A DNA stretch of 64,000 nt. Source: Ottelia alismoides. Its lineage: Eukaryota > Streptophyta > Magnoliopsida > Alismatales > Hydrocharitaceae. The position numbers were made by a program, and so were the translations under genes. Shown here piece by piece: positions 21,311 through 33,231 of the stretch; position 1 is the stretch's first letter, and every line of letters begins with the position of its first letter. The notes beneath the pieces were generated by a model that searched no databases, had not been told where the DNA came from, and saw only the letters and a program-made list of their open reading frames with translations. The DNA lies in contig JAZKJV010006949.1 of assembly GCA_037367405.1 (NCBI GenBank), forward strand, positions 62,001 through 126,000. The letters are read 5' to 3'.

Positions 21311-21581
21311 CGTAAGACGAGAATGTGGTTGGACCATTGATTCTGGTGCTTCTGTTTATGTATGCAATTTGTTGCATCTGTTTAAGGAAATTAGGAATCT
21401 TAATGGAAGAGAGATAGTTATCCATATGCGATCTAATGCAACTATTGCAACAGTCGTCGTCGGGACGCGCAAACTATCTTTATCTAGTGGGAGAATACTT
21501 GTACTTAAAGAGTGTCTTTATGTTCCGGATGTTAGAAGGAACTTAATATCTGTATCTAAGTTAGTTAGAAATGGATATTGA
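21311..21581 (+). pseudogene. Copia protease
   Basis: The frame reads CGWTIDSGASVYVCNL with an intact DSGA active site at about 21339-21350. It continues LKECLYVPDVRRNLISVSKL, the usual Copia protease C-terminal pattern, and stops at 21581. This aspartic protease would process the Gag-Pol polyprotein. It is out of frame with gag. Confidence 0.8.
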
Positions 21582-21840
21582 TTCTTATTCAGTGAGAATG
21601 TTGTCATAAGTCGTTATGATAAACATATTGCAGATGTTATTCTAACTTTGGTGGACTCTATGAATTATCATTGATGAATCTGTTATGAATCTAATAAAAA
21701 TCTAAAAGAACTAGAGATGATGAAAATCATACGAATATGGTTTGGCAATCTATTGATATCAATAGATTGATAAAGGATGTACCCTCAGTTTTCTAAAGAT
21801 CCAAACTTTACCTATATGTGAACATTGCATTTGGGGTAAA

Positions 21841-22380
21841 ATGACTAGAGCGTATTTTCATAACAAGGTTACTCGATGCCAGGATATTCTTAACCTAATA
21901 CATATCGATGCATGTGGTCCCTTTAGTACCGCGACTCGAAATGGATATCGATATTATTCGACGTTTATTAATGACCATTCACGATACAATTTTATCTTCA
22001 TCTTACGTCATAAGTCTGAAACCTTTGAAAAGTTCAAAGAATTCATGGATTTGGTTGAGAACCAAACGGACATGAAGATTAAACGTATCCGATCTGACCG
22101 AGGTAGCGAGTACCTCTCAGATAAATTCAAAGAATACCTCAAAGAGAAAAGAATTGTATCTAATCTCACTCCTCCTGAAACTCTCCTACTTAATGGTGTT
22201 GCTGAAAGACACAAGAAAACTATCATGGACATGATCCATTCAATGATGAATAAAGCTAATTTACCTCTTAGTTTCCGGAGATGTGCAGTAGAGACTGCAA
22301 TATATATCGTAAATAAGATTCCTAGCAAGTCTATATCCCAGAGCTTTGGTTTGGAACCAAACCTAGTGTTAGACACTTGA
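21841..22380 (+). pseudogene. Copia integrase core
   Basis: A 179-codon frame holds the three catalytic acids in context: Asp in HIDACGPF, Asp in IRSDRGSEY and Glu in LNGVAERHKK. It carries on through YIVNKIPSKS and stops at 22380. The zinc-binding N-terminus is degraded upstream. A partial, partly inverted copy of its 3' part follows at 22610-22785. Confidence 0.85.
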
Positions 22381-22609
22381 AAATTTGCGGTTGCTTGGTC
22401 CATACGAAGAATGTGGCGCAGGTAAGCTGGAATCTCACACTAGAGAGTGCTACTTCATTGGGTATGTTAAGGACGGTATTGGATACCAATTTTACGACCC
22501 CAATACTCAAAAGGTTAATTTATCTTTAGAGATGTAAAGTTTATGGAGGATGACTTCCTTAAGAGTCAAGATAAAAATGAAGTGAAGGAAGTCGTTGAAT
22601 CCCTCTGAA

Positions 22610-22785
22610 AGACGCAACCGATTCATCATGGACATGGTCCGTTCAATGATGAGTGCAGCTAATTTACCTCTTAGTTTCTGAGGATATGCAATAGAGACTG
22701 CAATATCCTAAGCAAGATTTCTAGCAAGTCTGTACCCCAATTTTTTTCAAATGTCTAACACTAGGTTTGGAACCAAGCCTAGCAA
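22610..22785. repeat. rearranged partial copy of the integrase 3' part
   Basis: 22610-22740 repeats 22205-22340 in direct orientation ('atcatggacatg.tcc.ttcaatgatga', 'gctaatttacctcttagttt'). 22748-22778 holds 'tgtctaacactaggtttgga', the reverse complement of 22350-22375. Integrase sequence was therefore copied once directly and once inverted within about 400 bp. Confidence 0.75.
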
Positions 22786-22801
22786 GTCCGTTCAATGATG
22801 G

Positions 22802-23780
22802 ATGCTAATAGTGAAGTATGAAATAGACTCCATGCATAAGAACGATGTATGGATCCTAGAGGATCCACCTAGAGGGGCAAAACCCATAGGGTGTAAATGG
22901 ATCTTCAAGAGAAAAAGAGGACCTGATGGGAAGGTAAAGATCTCCAAGGCACGACTCGTAGCCAAGGGCTATACACATAGAGAAGGCATCAACTACGATT
23001 TCTCTCCTGTGGCTATACTTAATCCATTATGACTCTGCTAGCTATAGCTGTATTTTTTAACTACGACATCCGATAGATGGACGTCAAGACGACATTCCTC
23101 AATAGATACCTCAACGATGATATCTATATGGATCTGCCTCAAGGCTTCATAAATATGGAAACCAAAGTATGCAAGTTGAAGAAATCCATCTATGGGTTTA
23201 AATAAGCTTCTCGTAGTTGGAACATAAGTTTTGATGAAACCATAAAGAGTTACGATTTCGTTCAGAATCCCGATGAACCATGCGCTACAAAAAGTTTAGT
23301 GAGAGCGTCATTGCGTTTATTGTGCTTTACATAGATGACATCCTTATCATTGTAAATGATACATGGATGATGACTAGTATTAAAATTTGGTTGTCCCATA
23401 CCTTTAAGATGAAAGATCTTGGGGAAGCTTCTTATATCTTGGGTCTAAAACTGTTCAGAAACATAGAAAAAAGGAAGATATCGAAACATTTCCATATGGA
23501 GAATTCCAAGAAAGACTTCCTTCCTTTGAGTCATGGTATACACCTGTCTATAGAGTTGACTCCTCAAAGTGTTGAGGATAAGAAGGGCATGGCTGGATGC
23601 CTTTACGCATCAGCTGTGGGAAGCCTAATGCATGTCATGATATGCACAAGATCAGATATCTATCATACAGTAGGAGTGGCATGTCGTTATCAATCCTGTT
23701 ATGGAGAACAACACCGGAATGCAATGAAGAGCATCTTTAATTATCTAAAACGGACACAAGATTACATCTTGGTCTATTGA
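22802..23780 (+). pseudogene. Copia reverse transcriptase, with stops
   Basis: The fragment opens with DSMHKNDVWILEDPPRGAKP and GCKWIFKRKRGPDGKVKISK, the Copia RT start. A frame change and stops follow at about 23030-23210, where MDVKTTFLN and KSIYGFK are still readable. The 23280-23780 frame has the catalytic box LYIDDILI, then MKDLGEASYILGLKLFRN and DIYHTVGVACRYQS. RT copies the element RNA into DNA; this copy is inactive. Confidence 0.85.
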
Positions 23781-23826
23781 GATGTAGATCTCCAAGTCTT
23801 AGGATACTCAAATTCAGACTTCCAAT

Positions 23827-24053
23827 TATGGAAGGTCATATCGATATTGATATCGTTTCAATATCATGTCGATACAACATTTCGAGGATATGTCGACGAT
23901 ATATTGCCGGGATATCGCTCATATCAACACACTTTTGTGAAGGAAATGCCTGAAAAGGAGGATATATCACCATATCGATATTGATATTGGTCTCATCTCG
24001 ATATCGATATATCGACGATATATCGTCGATATATTGCGATATTTCCTTTCATG
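23827..24053. mobile_element. hAT-like palindrome-array MITE, subfamily A, copy 1
   Basis: A 227-bp element made of ATCGATATCGATATATCG-type words interrupts Copia RNase H. Ends are TATGGAAGGTCATATCG and, inward from the right, CATGAAAGGAAATATCG. Flanking 8-mers cttccaat and cttctaat match at 7 of 8 positions. Removing the element rejoins NSDFQ with DIDDCKSTSGF of the RNase H. Confidence 0.85.
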
Positions 24054-24506
24054 CTTCTAATTTGATATAGATGACTGCAAGTCAACTTCAGGGTTTGTAT
24101 TCTTGTTGAACGGTGGTACTGCGAGCTGGAGAAACAAGAAGAATGACACTACAACTGATTCAACAACAGAAGCTGAATATATTGCCGTATCGGAGACTGC
24201 AAAGGAGGTGGTATGGTTATGCAAGTTCATCCTAGAACTTAACGTAGTTTCCTCTGATACTCCCATCCCGTTGCTTTGCAATAACACGAGAGGCATAGCT
24301 CAGACGAAGGAATCCATATGGCATCAAAAGAGCAAACACGTGGAAGTGCAATACCTCATCATTCAGGAGATTCAAAAGATGGTGACATCGTCATCACGAA
24401 GGTGGCCTTTGCCGACAACATTGCTGACCCTCTTACCAAACCTTTACCCCATAAGGTGTTCTACCAACGTGTAATGCGTATGTGTTTAAAGATTGTACCT
24501 GAATAA
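24054..24506 (+). pseudogene. Copia RNase H, C-terminal part
   Basis: After the MITE, the sequence continues DDCKSTSGFVFLLNGG, TTTDSTTEAEYIAVSETAKE and, after a shift at about 24370, KVAFADNIADPLTKPLPHKV ending MCLKIVPE and a stop at 24506. These are the standard Copia RNase H motifs. The N-terminal part (DLQVLGYSNSDFQ) lies just before 23827. Confidence 0.85.
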
Positions 24507-24527
24507 TTCTGAGGGCTAGTGAGAGAT

Positions 24528-25577
24528 TGTTAGCCATGTAAGCCCCGTACGAACCATTTCTACAATAAATGTTTTGTAATCTGTTGATATATCAATAAAA
24601 GTTATTGGTTTATTTCATCTATGATCTGAGATTAAATAAATGAATGCACTTATAAGGTCCCTTCGTATAATTAGAGTTATGTACCATGACCGTCTTAATA
24701 AACATACAACTATTGATTCAAATGTTGAACCATAGAGGCTAGTGCTTAGATGATATTTAAGGAGTTATATTGAGGACTCATTAAGCACCATCCAGTGATT
24801 GTTAAGAAAGGATCTCCATCATGAGAAGGAGATGCCAATCTTTCTCTAAATGCTGATATCTGACCGACCTCTTGATGTATGTCCTCTGCATAGGAATAGA
24901 GATTTGGAGGTGTCAGATAAGAAAGGTAAAAGAGTTGACTTAATGAGATCGAGATAATCAAAGACCTATCTCGTATACTATCACGATATATGCACACATC
25001 CTCTGACCGGAGACATATGTATTACTATATGTCTGAGTGTGTACATTAGGCAGACCATTAGGTTAATGACCTAACTAAGGTCTATACAAGTTCTCTACTG
25101 AATCGGAAGACATGAGCTCACTCATGAGATATTGTGATTAATTTCCATGCATGGCTGTCTCTCTTTGTAAGCTTGACAGAATTTATAGGTATGATGTATG
25201 CTTTTGGAAAGTATATGATCGATACCAACTCCCAATGATCAAATGAGAAACTTAATGATAAAATCTTGAAGGAGACAATTCAAATATGTTCTAAAATTTC
25301 GGGTTTATTATAGGTTTTCTAGTATGCAGTATGTACGGGTATTACGAATACTCGAGGGTTATGTGATCATAAACGATTGTATAATCATGACACTTTCATC
25401 CCGAGGGAGTGATGAAATATGTTTGGATTTTAGTGAGTTCTCTCAGTAGATTGCTATTCTGATCTTATTATAAATGTTTGACATTGATCTGAATGTGATT
25501 CTAATGCAATGAAAAGATTAGATTTACAGTTTGATTTGATCAAACATCTTTAAGAGGTTCTCGGGATCTGGATTTAA
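24528..25577 (+). mobile_element. LTR of the Copia element
   Basis: It begins TGTTAGCCATG directly after the purine tract at 24511-24527 and is similar to the inverted LTR at 1-924. At about 25578 it is followed by TGATATCAGAATTCAAG, close to a primer binding site. Therefore this LTR may be shared by two tandem element copies rather than ending one. The right border is approximate. Confidence 0.75.
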
Positions 25578-25739
25578 TATATGATATCAGAATTCAAGTT
25601 ACTATACATGGATTGTACAATCGCCCTGTACTTATCTCCAAGTATCCGCAGAGAAAGCACATTAGTCTTGAAAGAGTTCACGAACAATTCTATTGTTGAT
25701 TTTTTTTTGACGCTCAAAAAAGGGGGAAGCACTCAGCGG

Positions 25740-26242
25740 TAGGGATGCAAACGGATACGGATATATCCGTATCCGATCCGTCACCGTATCCGTTTTATAC
25801 TGATTTTGACAACCGTATTCGTTTTAAAATGGATACGGATATGGATATCGTTTTGATATCCACAAACATCCGTATCCGTATCCGTATATCCGTTTTTGTA
25901 TATAAATATAGTCATAGATTTATTTTTAACCATATATAACATAATTTTCTACCTCCTTTCATCATATTTATGTAATTTTTATGATGCAAACACATTTAGT
26001 AAATTAATATCATGTGTTTTTCATCTAATTGTTATATATTTAAGTCGATTCTATAGAGTATTTCTAACATTACTCGTGTACGATCAGTATCCGTTTTGCA
26101 TCCGTATCCATTTTTTAAGGATATGGTAAGATAGTTTTAAAATCCGTCAATATCCATATCCGCATCCGTATTCGTATTAAAAAACGGATAAGGATATGGT
26201 AATACCTATATCCGTATCCGTATCCGACCGTTTGCATCCCTA
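25740..26242. mobile_element. hAT-type MITE with GGATACGGATATCC arrays
   Basis: A 503-bp element is flanked by the exact 8-bp duplication ctcagcgg (25732-25739 and 26243-26250). Terminal repeats TAGGGATGCAAACGG and CCGTTTGCATCCCTA are perfect over 15 bp. Both ends are built of tandem GGATACGGATAT and its complement; the middle (25900-26080) is AT-rich. An 8-bp duplication and TAGGG ends are hAT hallmarks. No transposase is present. Confidence 0.95.
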
Positions 26243-26369
26243 CTCAGCGGTGTTCGCCCCAATTTATTAAGAAGTAAAGAAGGGAGTACTTACAAGATGG
26301 ATGAAGAAAATAAAAACGAGTGGTAAAAGGTATCAAAAAAGAGATACCCCCCACACACCCGATACAACG

Positions 26370-29362
26370 CTACCCGGAAGACCAATCTTGACAAAAGCGA
26401 GACGCCGAGATACAAATGTTTTCCTTGTAGAACCTCTGCCGAGCAAATAGTGCCTCGTTTCTTCCTAACCAGATGCTCCATAGACGCACAATTGGGACCA
26501 TCAGGTCCGCCCTTGACCGATTCCCGACGTTAATCAGACTGTCGCATAATGCATCAAAGCTGGATATATTCAGCCACCCCAAATCGTCCCAGATGGCATG
26601 AACACGGTCACAAAGGAAGAAGAGGTGCCCGCTGGATTCCACCTCCGTACCACAAAGCCCGCACAATTGCGAGACATTAGGAAACATCATAGCACAACGG
26701 TCGCGAGTAAGCAGCCGACCGCGCCGAAGAAGCCATAGAAATATACCAACCCGTTCCGGCAATTTGAGACTCCAAATGAACTTGCAATGATTCAGCAGGG
26801 TCGCATCGACCCCCATGGCGCTGGGAAGAAGAGCGAAGTACGCCTTCCGCGTAGAGAAAGTATCCTCCTTCCAAGCGAAGTGATCACGCCCCCCAGTGGG
26901 CGTGGGAGCATCAGAAAGAAGAGCCATCAAGGACGTGAAATCGAGCAGACGCTGATCCGATAAATTAGCAACGAACAGAGGGCACCAGCAACCATCGGCC
27001 CAACAGGAAGCCACGGTGGCGAATTTGTCGGCCACCAGCGCAAAGAGGCGAGGAAACAAATATTGCAGAGCTCCCCTCCCGGACCAATCATCTGACCAAA
27101 AGCGAAAAGAATTCCCATCACCCAGAATAGGTTTGAATAATGATCTGTTGCGATTAAAAGCGGACAAAACACCGCGCGAAAAAGAGGAAATGTGTCCCTC
27201 GGGACGCCCCCGTGAAGCGGATATTAAATCAATCCCCGCCGCCTCCCTAAGGCACTTCAACATGAAATTATCTTCCCTGCCCCACACCTTCGCCGCCCAC
27301 TTGAGTAGCATAGCCTCGTGCACCACCTCCAGTCGTCTCACTCCCAAGCCCCCATCGCGCTTCGGACGCGAGACAACCTCCCAACCCACCAAATGGACCC
27401 CCTTTCTCCCATCGCCCTTCTTACCCCAAAGAAAACCCCGCATACATTTTTCCAATCGCTCCCGAACCCCCTTCGGCATGCCACGCACGGACAGGAAATA
27501 AATTGGGATTGAGGAGAGCACGGATTTAAGAAGAACTAACCGACCCCCCCGGAGAGAAGCGCCGCACGCCAGCCAGCCAGACGAGCCTCCATCTTCTCCA
27601 CCACCTTCCGGCAATCACGCAGCCGAGCACGGCCAACCGAGAGAGGCAAACCAAGGTACTCCAGGGGGAGGCCGCACGGGGAAGAGCCCAAAGCACGAGC
27701 ACACTCCACAGCTCCACCTGCGACATAGCAAACGGAACGACTTTCGATTTGTTCCCATTGATGTGGAGCCCCGACATCTCGCAGAATAGTTGGAGCGTAG
27801 TAGCCATCCCCGAGGCATTAGCCTGGCCGCCCTCGATAAAACATAATGTGTCATCAGCGAACTGTGTAAGAGGAATATGATACACACCCAAAGAACATCC
27901 GCAGGTAAGACCGGCATCGGCAACCCCATCAATCATACGCGGCAAGACATCCACTGCCAAAACAAAGAGGAGGGGAGCAAGGGGCACCCTTGGCGAACCC
28001 CCCTGCGAGGCTGGAACATCCCTCCAGCCGGCCGCCCATTTATAGAAACGGAGAAAGAGACGGTGGTAACACACCGCCGAACCCAAGAGATCCAGATCGA
28101 CGGGAAGCCCCGCCGCTTTAATACCGACCATAAGAAGCGCCAATCCAGAGAATCATATGCCTTTGTAAAGTCAATTTTCCACAGCAGCCCATTCGTAGCA
28201 TTACGGTGCCAAACATCGACGATCTCGGAGGCCACCGCATAGCATTCAGAGATTTGCCTCCCCTGTACAAAGGCAGCTTGAGAAGGCGAGATGAGCGAGT
28301 CGAGGAGTGGCGCAAGCCTTCTAGCGAGAGCCTTAGCAATGATTAAGTAGATGCCATTAGAAATAGAAATAGGCCGGAAATCCTCAATACGGTTGGCCGA
28401 AGGGGTCATGGGGATAAGAACAATATTAGCCCTGTTGATTTTGTTGAAGCCCCTGTTCCCCTCACAAAATTCGAGGGCAACGTCCAAGACGTTATTTGCG
28501 AGCACGTCCCAAAAATCCCGATAGAAAGATATAGGGAAGCCGTCAGGCCCAGGGGCAGCATCGACGTTGAGGTCCCAAGCCGCCCCCATGAGCTCCTCCA
28601 GCGATAACGGCCGAGAAATCGTCTCCGCTTCCGAAGACGCAAGGACGGAGGCCCCACGGCCCGTCCACCGCCACGAACGAGTAGGTTGACGGTCAAAAAA
28701 ATTCTTGAAATAAGTTCCCAAAGCCACACCTAACTCCTTCTCCCCCTGAAATAGGGAGCCATCGACCGTGAGGGAAGAGACGGTATTAGCACGTTTACGA
28801 GCACTGGCGATCCGATGAAAGAAAGCTGTGTTCGCATCCCCATGTTTGATCCATCTCAAGCGCGATCGCTGATGCCACTCAATAGCCCTTTTCCTGTCCT
28901 CCATCGAGACCACCTGCAACGCCGAAGCACGAATGGCCAATTCCGCGGGCGATAACTCCCGCTCGTTCTCTGAACGATCCAGGCGAAGAATGATGTCATC
29001 AGCCTCGTTACGGGCGATTAAGCGAGCCTGACGAGTATTAATTTTAAATGACGCCAGTAATCGGCGAAGGGATGAAAGTTTTTGATCGAACCGATGAGCA
29101 GCACTGCCGGCATAGATAGACTGAGACCAATGATTTCGCACAATGTCCCTGAAGTTTGGTTCCAGCAACCAACTCCGTTCATAGCGAAAGTGGCCACGAG
29201 GGCGAGAGGATTCACCAGAATCCCAGACAATGGGACTATGATCAGAGAAAGAACGCGGCCGAGAGCAAACCGAGCAAAGAGGGAAGAGCTCCATCATCCG
29301 ACCATTCGCCAAAAACCTGTCGAGCCGAGACCGAGAGGAGTTATTCCTCCAAGTGTAGTTAA
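26370..29362 (-). pseudogene. L1 ORF2: endonuclease end, RT and C-terminal domain
   Basis: Reading on the minus strand: endonuclease end (SRLDRFLANGRMMELFPL), linker RWIKHGDANTAFFHRIASAR, then RT with DAAPGPDGFPISFYRDFW, WKIDFTKAYDSLDW and RRGVRQGCPL. One base is missing from a C run at 27981-27984, after which the frame resumes APLLFVLAVDVL with an intact QFADDTLCF box. Two further shifts occur near 27705 and in the G/C run at 27544-27550. The last piece, 26370-27614, reads GGLGVRRLEVVHEAMLLKW, DGNSFRFWSDDWSGRG and CGLCGTEVESSGHLFFLC (zf-RVT) and stops at 26370. Repairing three single-base shifts would be needed for a continuous frame. Confidence 0.88.
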
Positions 29363-30586
29363 TATCGTTTGCTGAATTATGTATCTGAGCTTTGGAAATA
29401 TTGATAATTAAATTTGATTTAATTATCATGAATAATGTGAATATGATTCATGTTATTCAGACACATGATAATAGTCATCTTAGATAATTAAATATGATTT
29501 AATTGTCACTGATATGATTAATGCGGATATCATTATCCATAATAATCGTGGATATTATAAATATGATTTATAATATGCTAGAGTGATTTATTTGTAAATA
29601 GAAATGTTGATGTGAATTGAATTCACATTATACAATTAATTGTAAAATCTATTTACATTTTATATTGGATGGTTGAATAAGATTCATAATTGTCGATGAT
29701 ATGATTGAATTTTTTACAGGATAAAGTGGAATTATCTTTGAGAATTTTAATAGAACAAATATTGTTGCATATGTGGATAATTATGCAATAAACATTGTTG
29801 CATATTTAATGAGATAATATATCTCATTATTGGAAGGAGATAAAACTCCTTGCCATAAATGGAGTGGACGACCACCTTGGATTAATTTAAGGTGGACGTC
29901 CACCCTATATATGGAGTTAGCTCTTCCCAATTATCTCGTAATTAATTAATTTAATATAAAATAAATTATCTTTAGATGATATATTTGATTTATCTTCGAT
30001 TAATTAGTTGTTGCAAATTAAAGCAATGAAAATCATGGTCATTGATTTTAAGATTAAGAGTTAATCTCCACCGTCAAATAAAAGGGAGGGCAAGGGTTGC
30101 CCTTTCCTTTACAACACTTTAACCCATCAAGTTGTAATCTCTCTCTCTGTCTCTCTCATTTTCATGCTCGTGCCCTCTCTCTCTCTCTCAATATAGTGGC
30201 CGTCCACCATATTGTCAAAGAGAGCCTCGCCGTCACCGCCATATTGTTGTGTTGTCGGATTGATTGCTCGTGAGGAAGACCTCGGATTTCGTGAGATGAA
30301 ATCATGAGCTTCCTTGCTCATATCTTCATCTTAGATTGTGGGAAGCACACGTCTCATCCACGTGCCTACAAGTGCTCTTGCCGACAAATCGGACTTGAGA
30401 CATGAGGTCTCTTACTTTAAAGACGTTCAGTTACGAACACGCTTCAAGAGGTAATTCTTTTATCCATTTGTGATCTTGATGAAATGATTTGAGAAGTGTT
30501 CTCGAATCATGTGATTTCATCATTTTTTTAAATTCTGTTGCTCCTTACAATTAGTATGACTAGTTACACTTGGTCGCATTCGATAC
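29363..30586. other. unassigned AT-rich DNA, possible LTR remnant
   Basis: No coding sequence was recognised. The right half (29820-30460) has LTR-like features: 'gtggacgaccacc' and 'gtggacgtccacc' words, a CT repeat at 30139-30190, and 'aagaggtaattcttttatcc', which resembles the end of some plant LTRs. Borders and a partner are not seen. Confidence 0.35.
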
Positions 30587-30904
30587 TGTTGGAGTATTTG
30601 GAGCTTGCACCACTTATGTAATAGGTGGGTAAATTGATCCCTCCAGGATCCATTTACCCCATCCTAGTGTTTAGCCCCACATCTATAGTGGTGGGACTTG
30701 GAGGCTTTGTGGAGGCTATAAAGGAGACCCTCTTTTATCCATTGAGAAAATGCAATGAAGCATATGGCCCTTTGAGACCTTCTCCCGTGGTTTCATCCCG
30801 CTCCTTAGGAAGTAGGGTTCTACGTAAAAATCTGTGTTCCATGTTTTATCTTTCTAGTTCGTGCTCTGTTTATCATTTCACTTCCGCATTCCTATTTTCT
30901 AACA
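30587..30904 (+). repeat. 5' LTR of the non-autonomous element
   Basis: It runs TGTTGGAGTATTTGG to TTTTCTAACA and pairs with 33232-33554 along its whole length ('atgcaatgaagca', 'ttctcccgtggtttcatcc'). Confidence 0.88.
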
Positions 30905-31089
30905 TGGTATCAAAGCAGGTCGATTCTCAAGGATTTCAAATTCTTACGTCTTTATTCGAGATTCGATTTTGAAAATTATTTGTAAAAGATTATTTAACAT
31001 TCGAGAGTTGTGATTCATCAAGGAGGTTCTGCATTTTTTTTCTAGGCTTTTATTGGAAACCCTAATCATGCTTGTTTTTGAAGATCGTT

Positions 31090-31780
31090 AAGGAGGTTCT
31101 GTTCTGTGAAGATCTGGCCCGGCACAACATCAAGGTCCAGGTGGAGCCCGCGGCTCTTGTTTATTCAGTTCAACTTTTATTGGGTTCTTTTGGAACCTAA
31201 TGTCAAAGCAACAAAGAAAGAACCCTCCTCCTAATTCCTGGAGGGCAACAAGAGACCAAATGACAATATCATTGCTGCTGCTCCAGACCCATCAGGAGTC
31301 CTAAAGATTCCCCAGCAATGCTCCATCGGACCACAGAGTACCCCTCCATCAGGGGCACCCAGGCAACATGCCCACGAAGCGCCTCTAGGGATCCACACCC
31401 AGAGCGCCATCATGTGCGGGCGAAGCTCGATCTCTTGCTGCAACCCTACTGTCGGCGTGCCCTTACTCTGTACTCCAACATGTCCTCGTAGTGACCTTCT
31501 CCAGGCGACACAAAGCGACGGTCCCCATTATCGGTGACCCCCATCTTCCAATCCATCAAGGCATGGCAGATCTTCGACAGTTGAGGCGATGCAAAACCCC
31601 TCTTCTTCAATGAGAGCGGCGATTGCTTCAGGCTGCGCCTCATAACGCCCTTCCTCCTGGCGGTAAAACCTACCAAAGGCATCGCTCTCTTCGTACGCGC
31701 AAGATGTGCCCCATCGAGGGTGGCTTCGGGTGAAGGGTTCTGAATGGGGAACCTTAAATAGGGTTTCAACCCTTTTGGGT
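31090..31780. other. GC-rich non-element block inside the LTR element
   Basis: This stretch is richer in GC than the rest of the interior and has overlapping minus-strand frames of about 100 codons (31528-31833 and 31446-31769) that overlap each other. Neither matches a retrotransposon protein I know. It could be captured host sequence or old untranslated leader. No function is proposed. Confidence 0.3.
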
Positions 31781-32515
31781 GAGTTTAGTTTAAAAAAATA
31801 TTTTGAGAGAAAAAGAGGAAAGGGCAGTCGCATTCGGCTGCTATTGTATAAAAATTGGAAAAGGTGGGCTGTCTCTTTTGAGACCTGTTGGGCCGAAGTG
31901 TTTTAAAATAAATAATATGGGCCCGGACTTTGGGACGAGTTTAAAAAAAGAAAAAGGAAGAAGAAAGAAAAAGAAAAGAGGTGCGTACACACAAAAAGCC
32001 GTTCGCAAGAATTTTTGAAAAAAGGGGGAAAGCCGTAAAAAATGTGTCAACGGCTTATTTAAAAATTTTGGCGGGCTATTAAAAAAATGAAATAGCCAAG
32101 AAAAAATGATAAATTGAGAAAGCCGAAAAAATCATTATCGGCTAAGAGTTTTTATGATTTCCCCATTTTTATTGTCTTCTCCCAACATAGTCGATGTCAT
32201 GTGTATTCCGACTAGTATGAGAGAAAGGGGGAGTATTGTGTAGAGTTCTTCGGCATCATCACTCTGACGATTCAGATTCCGGTTCCAGTTTCGGATCAGA
32301 GACATATTTCGGATTCCAGTCCAGATGCCTATTCAGATTCCCGACTCTACAACGCAGTTTCAGACTCGATGATTGATTTCGAGTCCTCAGTTTAGACACA
32401 CATATGTATGCGATCCGCTTTTCAGATGTGCACATGATAGCCATCTTTTCTCGTGGTCCCCATCATTCTTGTTGTTTCGACCAGAGTTTTCATGTGAGCC
32501 ATAGGGACTCCAGAG

Positions 32516-32723
32516 CAAGGCCCTAAATGTCGGTTTCGATCACCATTTCGGTATCGATCAAAATAGAATTTCGATAGAATTTCTGTGGAATTTCGACCGG
32601 AATTTCGGTCATTTTTTGTACTAGGACCTCCATATTTCGATCATTTCGGTCGAATTTCGATTTCGACTGGATATCAATATTCGACAGAAATTCGACCGAA
32701 TTTCGCTGAAATTTGAGGCCATG
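32516..32723. mobile_element. hAT-like palindrome-array MITE, subfamily B, copy 2
   Basis: A 208-bp element, the same length as copy 1, with ends CAAGGCCCTAAATGTCGG and, inward, CATGGCCTCAAATTTC. Flanking duplication ctccagag is exact (32508-32515, 32724-32731). The interior repeats TTTCGGTCGAATTTCGA-type words. It lies in the interior of the non-autonomous LTR element. Confidence 0.9.
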
Positions 32724-33231
32724 CTCCAGAGTAGAGGACCATTCCCTATGCCATGTAGGCAAGGGTTTTCATGTGGTATCGTAGGGACTCCAGAGTAGAG
32801 TACCATTCTCTTTGCCAAATGGGAGAGACCCAATTCTCCGACGAGGAGACTTATTCAAGCTCCATTCTCCAGCAACCGTGGACTCCGACGAGGATTGCAC
32901 TCCATGGATTTTTTAATTTGACCATTTTCAGAGTTGGAGCAGCTATCCACATTGTTGTGGCAGACCAAAGTTCTCCAGGTGGAAACTCTTTTTCAGTTGC
33001 AGTGACTCCGACGGGCGCAATACATAGAACATGCTCTCTGGTGAGGAGATTCAATTGACTCACTCCAGCCCGTTCGTCCTCCTTACTTGCACGACATGAG
33101 AAGCAACGTCCTCGACAACAATTGACAGTTGTGTGCGTTGAGTTGATATTGTTTGTAGTGTCATGTATCGTGAGTTGAGTTTCTTTCTGTTTGTCCAAGC
33201 TGAGCATTGCATGCTCCAGCTTGAGGGGGAG

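Larger units (their letters stand above)
17326..24527 (+). mobile_element. Copia element internal region, disrupted by a LINE and a MITE
   Basis: Gag, protease, integrase, RT and RNase H follow in the Copia order on the plus strand. The RTE LINE at 17478-20594 splits gag and the subfamily A MITE at 23827-24053 splits RNase H. The internal region ends with a purine-rich tract (gagggctagtgagaga) directly before the LTR at 24528. Several stops and a rearranged integrase segment mean it cannot encode an active polyprotein. Confidence 0.85.
25700..29362 (-). mobile_element. L1-type LINE, 5'-truncated, well preserved
   Basis: A minus-strand L1 ends in a short A tail (T run at 25700-25709 on the plus strand). 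Its 5' end at about 29362 lies in the endonuclease C-terminus (YTWRN, SRLDRFL, FSDHSPIVWD). The hAT MITE at 25740-26242 sits in its 3' untranslated part. It is more GC-rich and has longer open frames than the other L1 copies in the window, so it is probably younger. No target duplication could be paired. Confidence 0.88.

Noticed and set aside
27016..29375. Plus-strand frames of 60-160 codons
   Set aside because: Antisense shadows of the GC-rich L1 ORF2 on the minus strand.
29660..30420. Possible host gene 5' region with CT-rich leader
   Set aside because: No coding exon follows; LTR-like features are a better fit.
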